In this document: positions 19,199 through 29,700 of the stretch, one piece after another
Position numbering within the stretch: position 1 is the stretch's first letter
Layout of the letters: each line of letters opens with the position of its first letter
DNA from: Candidatus Gastranaerophilales bacterium
Lineage (GTDB): Bacteria; Cyanobacteriota; Vampirovibrionia; Gastranaerophilales; Gastranaerophilaceae
Assembly: GCA_944323695.1 (NCBI GenBank)
Contig: CALUTI010000001.1
Span: 62,001-126,000, forward strand
Direction of reading: 5' to 3'
DNA: 64,000 nt
Position numbers and translations under genes: made by a program
The notes under the pieces: model-generated
What the model was told of the DNA's origin: nothing
What the model saw: the letters and a program-made list of their open reading frames with translations, nothing else
Database searches by the model: none

Positions 19199-20056
19199 AT
19201 GGAACCTTTAGTTAGTATAATCACAACAACTCACAATATAGTAGAAAAAGGTCAGGCGGATGATTTCAGTCTTCTGGTTACCCTGCTTGATATGCAGACA
19301 TACCCTAATATTGAGCATATAATAATAGATAATGCTTCAACTGATGATACTGTTGTTTTGTTAAAAGATTACAAAAACAAAGGCTATATACAATTTTATT
19401 CAGAACCTGATACAGGAAAGTTTAACGGATTTAATAAAGGTATCCTAAGAGCAAAAGGCAAATATTTGTCGTTTATAAGCTGCGATGATTTTTATCATGA
19501 TATTACGGCAATTCAGGATCTTGTAAATCTTATGGAAGCCGAAAACGGCGATTTTTCTTTTTCTCCGTCATATTGCAGACACAAAGAAGGCTTTGTATTT
19601 TTATTTACGCCTGCAATGTACAACGCTTTTCAGGTCATGCCATGCCCTAGACAATGCATGTTCTTTAAAAAATCCGTTCTGGAAAAAGAGAATTATTTTG
19701 ACGAAAAATTTAAACTTATGTCAGACTATGATTTGATAATAAGATTAATGATGAAAAAATACAAACCGGTATTTTTTGATCAGAACTATACAACTTATAA
19801 AGTCGGTGAAAAACTTACCGATAACCCGCAGGCCGGTGATAATGAAGCAAAAGCAATTTTCTTCAAAAATTACAGAAGCCTGTACCCTCTTAATGAAGAT
19901 ATCTTAGACCGAATGGTTAAAACATCCGACTTCCCGAAAGAATTGTTGGACAAACTTGTTACAAGATTTCCGGAAGAAGATAAAGATTTGTTTTATGAAA
20001 GATGCGAGCAAATGCATCAATTAAGACTGAATGCACTTCAGCAGCAAAATCAATAA
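19199..20056 (+). CDS. Family 2 glycosyltransferase
   Basis: 285 residues of GT-A fold. The start PLVSIITTTHN, IDNASTDDTV and the DxD-like SCDDFYHD are the usual GT2 nucleotide-sugar binding parts; MSDYDLIIRLM is the later acidic motif. It would transfer a sugar from a nucleotide donor to a surface glycan or lipid carrier; donor and acceptor cannot be told. No clear ribosome-binding site before the ATG. The next gene is an oxidoreductase of the Gfo/Idh type, often found in sugar-modifying clusters. Confidence 0.88.
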   Translation: MEPLVSIITTTHNIVEKGQADDFSLLVTLLDMQTYPNIEHIIIDNASTDDTVVLLKDYKNKGYIQFYSEPDTGKFNGFNKGILRAKGKYLSFISCDDFYHDITAIQDLVNLMEAENGDFSFSPSYCRHKEGFVFLFTPAMYNAFQVMPCPRQCMFFKKSVLEKENYFDEKFKLMSDYDLIIRLMMKKYKPVFFDQNYTTYKVGEKLTDNPQAGDNEAKAIFFKNYRSLYPLNEDILDRMVKTSDFPKELLDKLVTRFPEEDKDLFYERCEQMHQLRLNALQQQNQ

Positions 20057-20094
20057 TTTTGTTATATTATAAAAATAAATATAAAGGGATAGAC

Positions 20095-21099
20095 ATGAAA
20101 GAACAAAAAATAGCAGTTATAGGATGCGGATTATGGGGAAGAAACATTGTAAGGAATTTTTACAACCTCAATGTTTTAGAAATGGTTTGTGATCTTGACG
20201 ATGATAACATTGCCAAAATAAAAGAATTGTATCCTGATTTAAAAATCACAAAAGATTTCAATGACATAATAAACAATCCTGAAATAACATCAGTTGCCGT
20301 TGTTACACCGAGCCATACACATTATAAAATGGTTAAGGCAATGCTTGAATCAGGCAAAAATGTTTATGTAGAGAAACCGATTTCCACTGTTGCGCAGGAA
20401 GCAAAAGACTTAAAAGAACTTGCTGACAGCAAAGGCCTTGTATTAATGGTAGGTCATCTTTTATTATACCACCCTGCAGTAAACAGATTAAAAATGCTTA
20501 TTGAAGAAGGTACGCTCGGTGATATCGTTTACGCACAAAGCGACAGATTAAATGTAAATTACTTCAAAAATGACAGAAGTGTAATGTGGGATTTGGCGCC
20601 TCATGATGTGTCAATGATGAGCTATGTTATCGGGAAAGAACCTGTCAGAATAATTTCCGCAATAGGAAGTTCAACAGACCGAAACGATATTATGGATATA
20701 ACACATCTCGGTATAGAATTTGAAGACGGTGTAATCGGTCACATTACAGACAGCTGGATAACCCCGAGAAAACACGTTCAGCTGCTTGTAAGAGGTACAA
20801 AGGCCACTGCGATATTAGATGACACCCTGCCGGAACATAAATTAACAATTTATGATAACTTTACGGCAGATAACACAAAAAATATTACGCTTGACTATTT
20901 GGAAATTGAGCCGTTGAAACTTGAATGCCAGCACTTTATAAGCTGCTGTGAAACAGGCAAAAAAGCTCGTTCCGACGGGGATAACGGATTTATGGTAACT
21001 AAAATTCTTGAACAGGCTGAAAAAATGATGCTCGGCGACAGAGCCAAAAAGCTTGATGAAGTTGATTTCGGGTTATCAAGAGTAAAACAACATCTTTAA
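20095..21099 (+). CDS. Gfo/Idh/MocA-family oxidoreductase
   Basis: 334 residues from ATG 20095 (AAGGG upstream); a longer frame begins inside the glycosyltransferase and is rejected. The Rossmann start is KIAVIGCGLWGRNIVRNF, and the family signature EKPIST follows VVTPSHTHYKMVKAMLESGK. WDLAPHDVSMM corresponds to the catalytic region. Members oxidise or reduce sugars with NAD(P), commonly at C3 of UDP-amino sugars. Given the glycosyltransferase upstream, a role in making a modified sugar is likely but unproven. Confidence 0.85.
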   Translation: MKEQKIAVIGCGLWGRNIVRNFYNLNVLEMVCDLDDDNIAKIKELYPDLKITKDFNDIINNPEITSVAVVTPSHTHYKMVKAMLESGKNVYVEKPISTVAQEAKDLKELADSKGLVLMVGHLLLYHPAVNRLKMLIEEGTLGDIVYAQSDRLNVNYFKNDRSVMWDLAPHDVSMMSYVIGKEPVRIISAIGSSTDRNDIMDITHLGIEFEDGVIGHITDSWITPRKHVQLLVRGTKATAILDDTLPEHKLTIYDNFTADNTKNITLDYLEIEPLKLECQHFISCCETGKKARSDGDNGFMVTKILEQAEKMMLGDRAKKLDEVDFGLSRVKQHL

Positions 21100-21110
21100 G
21101 GGAGACATTT

Positions 21111-21710
21111 ATGGCTAATTTTATATCAATATTCAGAATTTTTGTAGCATTTTTAGCGATATATTTGCTTTTTATTCCTACAACATGGGCATATATACTT
21201 GCATTTATCTTAACGGTAATTGCATTTATACTTGACGGTGTTGACGGATATGTTGCAAGAAAATTCAATGAATCCTCACAGTTAGGATCTGTTTTGGATA
21301 TTATGGGCGACAGAATTGTGGAGGCATCTTACTGGATTATATTTGCGGTTTTTGGCTGGTTAAACCCTATTTTCCCGATTATCTGTGTAACGCGGGCATT
21401 TACGACAGACAGCATTAGAAGTGTGGCTTTAGCTCAAGGTTATACCGCATTTGGAGAAACATCAATGCAATCAAGCAAAATCGGAAAATTCATCTGCGCT
21501 TCTAAATTCATGAGAATAAGTTATGCGGTTGCAAAAGTTGTTGCATTTATTTTGATAATTGCTGCAAACACTCCCGGCTTGGAAATCTACCCTGCAGCAG
21601 GAATTATGAATACAATAGCCGTAATCTTTGCCTGGATTGCGATTATATTCTGCGTGGTAAGAGCCATCCCTGTTGTTGTTGAAAGTAAAAAACTTTTCGA
21701 GAAAAAATAA
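21111..21710 (+). CDS. CDP-alcohol phosphatidyltransferase
   Basis: 199 residues, membrane protein. The family motif is complete: DGVDGYVARKFNESSQLGSV then LDIMGDRIVE, i.e. DG-x2-AR-x8-G-x3-D-x3-D. Several hydrophobic helices precede and follow it. It would make a phospholipid from CDP-diacylglycerol and an alcohol; whether PGP synthase or another member is not clear. GGGAG precedes the ATG, and its stop overlaps the trmL start (TAATG). Confidence 0.88.
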   Translation: MANFISIFRIFVAFLAIYLLFIPTTWAYILAFILTVIAFILDGVDGYVARKFNESSQLGSVLDIMGDRIVEASYWIIFAVFGWLNPIFPIICVTRAFTTDSIRSVALAQGYTAFGETSMQSSKIGKFICASKFMRISYAVAKVVAFILIIAANTPGLEIYPAAGIMNTIAVIFAWIAIIFCVVRAIPVVVESKKLFEKK

Positions 21711-22153
21711 TGTTTAATGTAGTTTTATATGAACCTGAAATTCCTCAAAATACAGGTAATATTGCACGACTTTGCGCATGTACCGGAGCAAAATTGTATC
21801 TTGTAGGTAAACTTGGCTTCTCACTTTCCGCAAAATATACAAAAAGAGCAGGACTTGATTACTGGGATAGTGTGGATATTCAAAGAATTGACTCAATGGA
21901 GGAATTGTTTGAATTAAATAAAGGTGCTAATTTTTATTATCTGACAACAAAATCAAAAAAATTGTATACGGATATAAAATTTCAAGAGGGTGATTTCCTT
22001 GTATTCGGACCGGAGACGAGGGGCTTGCCGGATAAATATGTTCAGGATAAAAATGCAATTACAATCCCGATGAAAGAAGGCCAAAGAAGCCTAAATTTGT
22101 CAAATTCAGTTGCAATAGTAGTTTATGAAGGGATAAGACAAAATGGACTTTAA
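21710..22153 (+). CDS. trmL: tRNA (cytidine/uridine-34-2'-O)-methyltransferase
   Basis: 147 residues, the typical small SPOUT enzyme. VVLYEPEIPQNTGNIARLCA, FGPETRGLP and the knot end SLNLSNSVAIVVYE are all diagnostic of TrmL. It methylates the wobble base of certain tRNA-Leu species with SAM. It is coupled to the upstream phosphatidyltransferase gene by TAATG and overlaps the next gene by 11 bases. Confidence 0.93.
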   Translation: MFNVVLYEPEIPQNTGNIARLCACTGAKLYLVGKLGFSLSAKYTKRAGLDYWDSVDIQRIDSMEELFELNKGANFYYLTTKSKKLYTDIKFQEGDFLVFGPETRGLPDKYVQDKNAITIPMKEGQRSLNLSNSVAIVVYEGIRQNGL

Positions 22154-22943
22154 ATTACCGCTAAGAAGTGAAAATTCACATAAAGGCACATTTGGAAAAG
22201 TTTTAAATATTGCCGGTTCAAAATACATGCCCGGGGCTGCATATCTTTCAAGCGTTGCGGCACTCAAAATAGGTGCAGGCTATTGTTTCTTAGCGGCAGA
22301 AGATAGCGTAATTAATGCCGTTGCCGCTCAAACACAAAATATTGTATTTACACCTGAATTTTCCTGGGTTGACAATATTGAAGATTATGACGTTATATCA
22401 ATAGGCTGCGGGCTTTCCATATCAGGAGATGCAAAATGGAAGTTAAAAAAAGTTTTGAAACATTCTAAGGTACCAACAGTTATAGATGCTGACGGATTAA
22501 ATATTTTAGCTGAATTGAGGTTACCTGAGATTCCGACAAATACAATCTTAACACCGCATCCGGCAGAGGCGGCAAGACTTTTGCGAACAACCGTTGACGA
22601 TATTACAAGAGACTTAGAAAAAAGCGCAAAAAGTATATCCGAAATATACAATTGCGTAACTGTTTTAAAATCCCATAATACGGTTGTATGCTCAAAAGAT
22701 TTTGAAATTTATACAAACAATACAGGGAACAGCGCTCTTGCAAAAGCCGGAAGCGGTGATGTGTTAACAGGGATTATAGCAGGACTGCTTGCGCAAAAAG
22801 CCGCACCCTTCGATGCGGCTAAAATTGGTGTTTATATTCACGGATTATGCGGGGAAATTGCTTCCGAAACAAAAACTGAATACTGTGTAATGGCTTCTGA
22901 TTTAATTGAAACAATTCCCGAAGTTCTTATCCGAAATAGTTAA
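22143..22943 (+). CDS. nnrD: ADP/ATP-dependent NAD(P)H-hydrate dehydratase
   Basis: 266 residues. It contains only the C-terminal, ribokinase-like half of the YjeF family; the epimerase half is missing. Diagnostic pieces are GTFGKVLNIAGS, VIDADGLNIL, LTPHPAEAARLL and NTGNSALAKAGSGDVLTGII. It repairs hydrated NADH and NADPH. The start lies within the end of trmL. Its last 17 bases overlap the converging small gene at 22927. Confidence 0.92.
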   Translation: MDFKLPLRSENSHKGTFGKVLNIAGSKYMPGAAYLSSVAALKIGAGYCFLAAEDSVINAVAAQTQNIVFTPEFSWVDNIEDYDVISIGCGLSISGDAKWKLKKVLKHSKVPTVIDADGLNILAELRLPEIPTNTILTPHPAEAARLLRTTVDDITRDLEKSAKSISEIYNCVTVLKSHNTVVCSKDFEIYTNNTGNSALAKAGSGDVLTGIIAGLLAQKAAPFDAAKIGVYIHGLCGEIASETKTEYCVMASDLIETIPEVLIRNS

Positions 22944-23157
22944 TTATATTACCAACTAAATTTCCAACGTTTTCAGCTTCTTCAGCTTTTTTCTTTTTTT
23001 CTGCAATCTTTTCTGCAATTTTTTCTGCTTCCACGTTTATTGGTGTTGTGCCGGGGAAGAACTCATCTGCTTTTTTAGCTGCAGCTTTTTTAGTTGGCAC
23101 CAAACATGAATCTAATACTACGTCGGGCACTGCTTTTGATATTGAACTAATAGACAT
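22927..23157 (-). CDS. Small charged protein of unknown function
   Basis: 76 residues. AAAAAGGAG sits 7 bases before the ATG, so it is likely real. The middle is a Lys/Glu/Ala-rich helix (AEKIAEKIAEKKKKAEEAE), probably coiled coil; the end NLVGNIINYFG is hydrophobic. No family recognised. It overlaps the end of nnrD by 17 bases. Confidence 0.6.
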   Translation of the reverse strand: MSISSISKAVPDVVLDSCLVPTKKAAAKKADEFFPGTTPINVEAEKIAEKIAEKKKKAEEAENVGNLVGNIINYFG

Positions 23158-23267
23158 TCTTATCTCCTTTTTCTACTTGTAATTTCATTAAGACTCGTAA
23201 ATTTTCTAATTGCTAAAATTGAAAACTAAAATTTACAATCGTTAATAATATATAGCCAAAAAGATAA

Positions 23268-24392
23268 TTAGTAATTAACAATTTTACCTAAGACAACACG
23301 CCTGTTCGCGCCTGTACAAGAAGGAAGGTTATTCGGGATATTATAATAAGTGCAATATCCCAAAACCGCAAAAGCCATAACTTCCTTAAAATTATTTGAT
23401 ATTCCGTAATCTTCATGCGTTTTTAGGGCAATATGTTTTGGTAAATATGACCTCAAAAACTTCATAATTGCCGGATTATATGCACCGCCTCCGCCGATTA
23501 TAACTTCATCAATATCTACGTCAGGATAAATAAATCTTTCGTAAGCAGAAGCAATAGTTTTTGCCGTTAGCGCCGTAACCGTAGCAATAATATCTTCGGG
23601 ATTTTTCGGAGCGAACTTGAGTGCATTTTCAATATAAGCAGGTGTAAAATACTCTCTGCCGGTTGTTTTCGGAGGATTTTTAAAATAATATTCATCCTGC
23701 ATCAAACAATCAAGCCAGCTTTCGCAAATATTTCCTTTTAATGCTGTCTCGCCATCTTTATCGTAAGGCTTTGAATAAAACTTATTCATACAATAATCAA
23801 TTATCATATTCCCGGGTCCCGTATCAAAGCCAAAAGTGTCATGATCTTTTGAAACGACAGTAACATTGCCTATTCCGCCAATATTTTGAATGGCAGCATT
23901 TCTTCCTTTAAACCATTTTTCATCCGCAAAACATACCAAAGGCGCGCCCTGCCCGCCTGCTGCAATATCAGCTTCCCTAAAATTTGAAATTACGGGGCAG
24001 CCTGTTTCAAAAGCTATTACAGAACTTTCACCGATTTGCAAAGTACTTTTTAAATTTATACCATCCAGCTTTTCGTCAAACGGATAATGATAAACCGTCT
24101 GCCCATGACTTGCAATCAAATCAGGCTTGCCGAATTCTGAAATCAAAACTTTACATGCATCAGCAAAACACTTTCCGATTGCAAAATTCATCTGACAAAT
24201 ATCTTTCACACTCGCATTGCCTGAAAATATTTGAAAAATCTTTGATTTAATATGTTCGGGATATTTGTAATTAATACCGGAAATCAATTTGCATGACAAA
24301 TCCGGCATGACTTCACACAAACCTGCATCAATAGAATCGCATGAAGTTCCGGACATTAAAGCAATTATCTTTTTATTCTGCAAATCTTCCAT
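23268..24392 (-). CDS. anmK: Anhydro-N-acetylmuramic acid kinase
   Basis: 374 residues, normal length. The ATP-binding MSGTSCDSIDAGL opens the protein; ASHGQTVYHYP, NIGGIGNVTV, FDTGPGNMIIDY and IIGGGGAYNPAIM are the conserved AnmK blocks. It phosphorylates and opens anhydro-MurNAc released during peptidoglycan turnover, giving MurNAc-6-P. The catalytic Asp is the one in FDTGPGN. No recycling partner lies nearby. A possible small transcript ends just upstream. Confidence 0.95.
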   Translation of the reverse strand: MEDLQNKKIIALMSGTSCDSIDAGLCEVMPDLSCKLISGINYKYPEHIKSKIFQIFSGNASVKDICQMNFAIGKCFADACKVLISEFGKPDLIASHGQTVYHYPFDEKLDGINLKSTLQIGESSVIAFETGCPVISNFREADIAAGGQGAPLVCFADEKWFKGRNAAIQNIGGIGNVTVVSKDHDTFGFDTGPGNMIIDYCMNKFYSKPYDKDGETALKGNICESWLDCLMQDEYYFKNPPKTTGREYFTPAYIENALKFAPKNPEDIIATVTALTAKTIASAYERFIYPDVDIDEVIIGGGGAYNPAIMKFLRSYLPKHIALKTHEDYGISNNFKEVMAFAVLGYCTYYNIPNNLPSCTGANRRVVLGKIVNY

Positions 24393-24408
24393 ATAACCTT
24401 AATAATAT

Positions 24409-24571
24409 AAAAAAGCTTGCAAATACACAAGCTTTAATATACAACTAACCAAACTTCCCAAATAATAAAATTATCCCTAAATCTTTTACAGTATATTAAA
24501 CTGTTTGTGCCATCACCTCTGTTTCTCTTTTCCAATATCTCTCAGCTAATCTCCGGTAGCCATTTCCTATT
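24409..24571 (-). ncRNA. Possible small transcript with own promoter and terminator
   Basis: On the minus strand TTGTCA (24606-24601), 17 bases, TACATT (24583-24578) form a good promoter. About 140 bases on, AAAGCTTG-loop-CAAGCTTT followed by T residues (24435-24409) forms a terminator-like hairpin. Between them is a more GC-rich stretch with no good ORF. A frame reading GNGYRRLAERYWKRETEV exists in it but lacks a convincing start codon. Either a small RNA or an untranslated leader upstream of anmK. Confidence 0.35.
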
Positions 24572-24699
24572 GATACTAATGTAAAACTAAGTTAAATGTT
24601 TGACAAGCAAAAAAAAATTATTATTTATTTACAATCGACCATGCCCCCAGTATTAATACGGAAAAATTCAAGTTCTTAAATCTTAATGAAGGAAATTTA

Positions 24700-24732
24700 A
24701 TGAAATTACGTAAAATTTTGACACTTTTTTAA
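24700..24732 (+). CDS. Possible 10-codon ORF (MKLRKILTLF)
   Basis: GAAGGAAA precedes the ATG by a normal distance. The peptide looks like the beginning of a signal sequence. It may be a leader peptide or the remnant of a deleted gene in this 410-base gap between anmK and the WYL genes. Weak evidence. Confidence 0.2.
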   Translation: MKLRKILTLF

Positions 24733-24790
24733 TTGACAATTAAAAATTACAAATAAATTATAAAGCATGCTTTTTCAAAAAAATTTGTAG

Positions 24791-24806
24791 TAAAATATCA
24801 TGTATG
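24791..24806 (+). promoter_or_regulatory. -10 box for leaderless WYL gene
   Basis: TAAAAT (24791-24796), ATCATGT, then ATG 24804. No ribosome-binding site is present before this start codon. A TTGACA at 24733-24738 could instead belong to a longer transcript. Confidence 0.4.
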
Positions 24807-25748
24807 AAAGAATTTTTAAAGACCAAAAAAGTAACCTACAATTTGATGTCCTTTACAGGATTCAAATCCATGCTTTTGCTTTCATATCTTTTGGAAGCAC
24901 CGCACTCTTATGAAGAAATAAAAAAATATTTTATGGAAAATGAATTTATCCATGAATCAATTTCCATAGATACCTTAAGGGTATATATAAATTCACTTGA
25001 AAGATTAGGCTGTGAAATTGTACGCGGGAAAAAAGCAGAGGGTTCAAAATACAAGCTTGTAAAGCATCCTTTTGAACTAAGAATTACCGATGAGCAGGTA
25101 AAAAGCTTGATAAAAGTATTTAAAAGTCTCACAAAATCTATTGAAGTAGAGGATTTGCTTGCAATGACCAAGTTTTTTGAAAAAATATCAAGCGGCATTG
25201 CAAATACAGATTTGAAACTCACGCTGGAAAATATTTCCCCTCTGAAAAAACTTAATCAGGAGATTATTGAAGCTTTGATAAATGCTTGCAGAAGAAATGA
25301 TGAAATTACAGTATTATACAATTCACCATCATCAGGTGCAAAAGAGATTGACCTTTTAGCAGAAAAACTCGTAATTTCAAATAATAAAGTTTACTTGAAA
25401 GGCATAAGTCCGCAGTATAAAGATTCAACTGCAAGCCTGTTAGTATCAAGGATTTTGGAACCTCCTGTAATAAAATTAACTAAAACAATCCAAAAAGATA
25501 TTGAACCGCTCGTTATCGGATGCGAAATTTATGATAAAAACCTACCGCTCAAAGATAATGAAAAGATTATTTCTGAAGATGAAGAAAAACGTTTGATAGA
25601 AATAACATCAGATAATAAATTTCTTACATCGCAGCGCATTTTATCAATGGGCAGCAGCTGCAAAGTGCTATACCCCGAATCGTTTAAAGATGAAATTTAT
25701 TCTACCTTGAAAAAGATGAAGGAGGAATACATTGCAGAAAAAGTTTAA
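24804..25748 (+). CDS. WYL-domain regulatory protein 1
   Basis: 314 residues. An N-terminal winged-helix-like part (SYEEIKKYFMENEF, DTLRVYINSLERLGCEIVRG) is followed by a WYL-type sensor region (ITVLYNSPSSGAKEIDLLAEKL, VYLKGISPQYKDS). WYL proteins are often transcription factors that bind nucleic-acid or nucleotide ligands. The next gene is a paralogue; together they may form a heterodimer, as with PafB/PafC. The start codon has no ribosome-binding site. Confidence 0.7.
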   Translation: MKEFLKTKKVTYNLMSFTGFKSMLLLSYLLEAPHSYEEIKKYFMENEFIHESISIDTLRVYINSLERLGCEIVRGKKAEGSKYKLVKHPFELRITDEQVKSLIKVFKSLTKSIEVEDLLAMTKFFEKISSGIANTDLKLTLENISPLKKLNQEIIEALINACRRNDEITVLYNSPSSGAKEIDLLAEKLVISNNKVYLKGISPQYKDSTASLLVSRILEPPVIKLTKTIQKDIEPLVIGCEIYDKNLPLKDNEKIISEDEEKRLIEITSDNKFLTSQRILSMGSSCKVLYPESFKDEIYSTLKKMKEEYIAEKV

Positions 25749-26646
25749 AGAAAAATATAATGACGGCTGCATAAAAATCTTCACTCTGTACAAATTATTG
25801 TATGAAGACAGAGCCTACTATGACGATGTAATGAAAATTTTCACGGAAGATGAAAACGACAAAGAGCATGTAATTTTAAATAAGTACCTAAATACCCTTA
25901 AAGTATTCGGGATAAAAGTAAAAAAAGAAAATAAAAAATTTGTGCTTTTGAATAATTCGTTCGGGCTTAACTTTGACATTAATGATGTTAAATCAGTAAA
26001 TATGTTTGAGCAATTTGCGCATATACTTCCAAACGGTAAAACAAAAAACAATCTTGAAGCATTTTTAAATATGATACGTTCAAGATTTGACGACAAAACC
26101 AATGAATTATACACAACAATAAATTCAACAAACAACTCGGACTATTCTTTTTATTACTCTGATTTACGCGGACAAATCGAAAAATGCGAACGTTTTTGTC
26201 AGGAAAACTTTAATGTGGATATTAAATATTTATATAAAGGCAAGGTTTGTTATGCCTATGCAAAAGCAAAGCAGATGATTTACGATAATAAAAACGCCTA
26301 CTTACAAATATACAAAATAAAAGATCAGCAATTGGAAAATATTTTAGTTCCAAATATCCTGTATCTTGAACAATCCAACAATGTCGAAAATTCAATGGAA
26401 TTTCTGCCCACAATAACTTATAAAATTACGGGCAGATTGGCAAAGGCTTATAACTTGAAAGAATCCGAATATGTCAGAGAAGTTCTTGATGACGGTTCAA
26501 AAGTAATTGTAAACACAAGTGAGCCTACTGATCAAATTTTGCAGAGACTAATAAGATACAACACTGAATGCGTTATTCTTTCGCCTAAAAATTTAAAAAG
26601 CAAAATGATAGACATGATTAACGATACTCTAAAAAATTACGAATAA
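25732..26646 (+). CDS. WYL-domain regulatory protein 2
   Basis: 304 residues from a TTG start. AAGGAGG lies 6 bases before the TTG, a strong ribosome-binding site that decides this unusual start; the gene overlaps the previous one by 17 bases. The N-terminal part (KIFTLYKLLYEDRAYYDDVM, LNTLKVFGIKVKKENKKF) resembles its neighbour's winged helix, and the C-terminal part has the WYL pattern (NVDIKYLYKGKVCYAYAKAK). Probably works with WYL protein 1. Confidence 0.68.
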   Translation: MQKKFKEKYNDGCIKIFTLYKLLYEDRAYYDDVMKIFTEDENDKEHVILNKYLNTLKVFGIKVKKENKKFVLLNNSFGLNFDINDVKSVNMFEQFAHILPNGKTKNNLEAFLNMIRSRFDDKTNELYTTINSTNNSDYSFYYSDLRGQIEKCERFCQENFNVDIKYLYKGKVCYAYAKAKQMIYDNKNAYLQIYKIKDQQLENILVPNILYLEQSNNVENSMEFLPTITYKITGRLAKAYNLKESEYVREVLDDGSKVIVNTSEPTDQILQRLIRYNTECVILSPKNLKSKMIDMINDTLKNYE

Positions 26647-26695
26647 ATTATTGCAAATTTTTTTAACATTAAACGTAATTTGAAATAATGCATGC

Positions 26696-26710
26696 TAACA
26701 TGTTTATATG
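26696..26710 (+). promoter_or_regulatory. Extended -10 box for leaderless dnaE
   Basis: TGCTAACAT with TAACAT at 26696-26701, then GTTTAT, then ATG at 26708. No ribosome-binding site. Confidence 0.5.
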
Positions 26711-29700
26711 AATACGGGATATGTACCATTACACTTACACAGCGAATATTCACTGCTTGACGGAGCGATTAGGGTAAAAGAGTTATGTGAATTTGCAAAA
26801 GCAAATAACATGCCGGCAGTTGCCATAACCGACCACGGCGTTATGTATTCTGCGATTGAATTTTACCGTGTAGCAAAAGAAATCGGGATAAAAGCACTTA
26901 TCGGATGCGAATTTTACGTACATGACGGAGATATTCATGAAAAAAATCCTTCGCATAACCCTTTATATCACCTTGTTTTAATTGCAAAAGACAAAACAGG
27001 TTATATGAACCTTGTCAAATTAGTTTCAATCGCACATTGCGAAGGTATGTACTACAAACCGAGAATAAACTTTGAACTTCTTGAAAAATACCACGAAGGA
27101 CTTGTCTGCTGCTCAGCATGTCTTGGCGGTGAAGTGTTGCAAAACCTTCTGAAAAAGAATTACGACGGGGCAAAAGCCGCTGCAAAAAAATATAAAGATT
27201 TATTTGGCGAGGATTATTACATTGAACTTCAAGACCACGGGCTGGAAGAACAAAAAATAACAAATCCTGACTTAATCAAAATTGCCAAAGAACTTGATAT
27301 AAAAATGGTCATCACAAATGACTCACACTATTTAAGAAAAGAAGATGCAGATTGGCATGACACTTTGCTATGCCTACAAACAAACGCCCTAAAAGATGAG
27401 CCTAACAGATTTCATTTTCCGAATAACGAGTTCTATGTAAAAACACCAGATGAACTTCGTGACGCATTTCGCTGGATGGATAGCGAAACCTTTGATGAAT
27501 GTATAAAAAATACTGTTGATATAGCAGAAAAATGTCACCTTACACTTTTAGGCGACAAAAGTCCGCTTCCTCATTATGAAGTACCTCAAGGTCATACAGT
27601 TGAAAGCTATCTTGACCTGAAAGTTCATGAAGGATTAAAAAAACGATACGGAGAAATCCCGCCGGAGATTGAAAAACGTGTTAAATATGAACTCGGCATT
27701 ATTGAGCAAATGGGATTTTCAGCATACTTTTTAATCACATGGGACTTCATACATTTTGCCAAAACCCATGACATTCCTGTCGGCCCGGGCAGAGGTTCAG
27801 CCGCAGGATCTGTTGTTGCCTATGCACTTGAAATAACGGATTTGGACCCGATTGAACATCACCTGTTGTTTGAAAGATTTTTGAATCCTGAAAGATACAG
27901 CATGCCTGATGTCGATATTGATTTTTGTATTGAACGCAGGGGCGAAGTTATTGATTACGTAACCCAAAAATACGGCGCGGATAAAGTTTGTCAGATTATA
28001 ACCTTTGGTACTTATGCTGCAAAAGCGGCAATGAAAGGCGTTGCGAGAGTACTTGATATACCTTTTGCAAGAAGTAATTACCTTTCATCATTAATTCCCT
28101 CAGAACCAAAGGCAAAAATTGATGACGCCTTGCAGCCCGGCATGGAATTGAAAAAATTGTACGACGAAGATCCGGAAGTTAAAAAACTTGTGGATATGGC
28201 AAAAAAAATCGAAGGGATAAAAAACAACGTCGGAACCCACGCAGCCGGTGTAATTATCGCACACAAACCGTTAAATGAAATCGTTCCTGTTCAGCCTTCA
28301 AAAGACGGAATTATTGTTACTGAATACCCAATGGCGGATTTGGAAAAACTCGGGCTTTTAAAAATGGACTTTCTTGGCTTAAGAAACCTTACCATGATTT
28401 CGAAAACCATGAAACTCATCAAAAAACGCCGCGGCATTGAGTTTGATATAAACAGAATTCCTCTTGATGATAAAGAGACTTACGAAATGCTTGCCCAAGG
28501 CGACACTGATGGTGTATTCCAGCTTGAATCTGCCGGCATGAAACGATTGGTTAAAGATTTGAGACCGGACGTATTTGAAGATTTGGGTGCACTTGTGGCA
28601 TTATTCAGACCGGGGCCGCTGGAATCCGGTATGGTTGAGGACTTTGTAAAAAGAAAACATGGCGAACAAAAGATTACATACGCCCATCCGCTATTGGAAC
28701 CGGTGTTAAAAGACACTTACGGGACAATTGTTTATCAGGAACAAATTATGCAGGTATTTCAGGTGCTTGCGGATTACACATTGGGCCAGGCAGATATGGT
28801 TCGCCGTATGATGGGGAAAAAGAAGCTTGAGGAAATGGCACAGCAGAAAGGTAAATTCATTGAAGGTGCCGCACGCCACGGTATGAGTGCAAAAGATGCC
28901 GCAGCATTGTTTGAACAGATTGAAAAATTTGCATCTTACTGCTTCAACAGATCTCACTCTGCCGCATACGCATTTGTTGCATACCAAACAGCATATTTAA
29001 AATGCCACTACAAAGTTGAATACCTGTCATGCCTTTTATCAAGTGTTTCCGGAGATCAGGACAAAACTCAGTTATACATAGAAGAAGCACAGAAAAACGG
29101 CATTAAAGTCATGCCGCCGGATATCAACAAATCTTATGCAGAGTTTGCACCTGACGGAAATAACATCAGATTCGGGCTTGCGTCAATAAAACAGGTCGGC
29201 GATGTTGTTGTCGAAAGTATTATTAAAGAACGGGAAGAAAACGGCGAATTCAAATCAATTTATGATTTCTGCAAAAGGGTAGATCCCAAATGCACAAATA
29301 AAAGAGTTCTTGAAGGTTTGATAAAATCAGGCGCATTTTCTAATATTGAAAAAAGCAGAAAGCAGCTTTTGGAGAATATGGAATACATAGTTGCAACTGC
29401 AAACAAAGAAGCGCAGGCAAAAGAACTCGGTCAGGTAAGCCTTTTTGCAGGTCTGGAAGATAATGATGATTTTGCGGGAACAAAATTCCAGCTTGCGGGA
29501 AGTGATGAGGAATTTGACCAGAGACAACTTCAAAACTTTGAAAAAGAATTTTTGGGATTTTACGTAACCAGTCACCCGCTGTCTACGATTAGAGATAAAT
29601 TGCCGTTTTTAATGACGCACAAAATTTCTGAGATTGCGGAACTGCCTAACGACAAGGTGGTTACAATCTGTGGTCTTATCACAACAACCAGACAAATTCC

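Noticed and set aside
24480-24560. Fluoride-riboswitch-like GGTGATGGCAC..AAACAG on the minus strand
   Set aside because: The first pieces resemble the motif but the rest of the pseudoknot (the closing arm and the TGA-GACTCC part) is missing, and no fluoride exporter follows.
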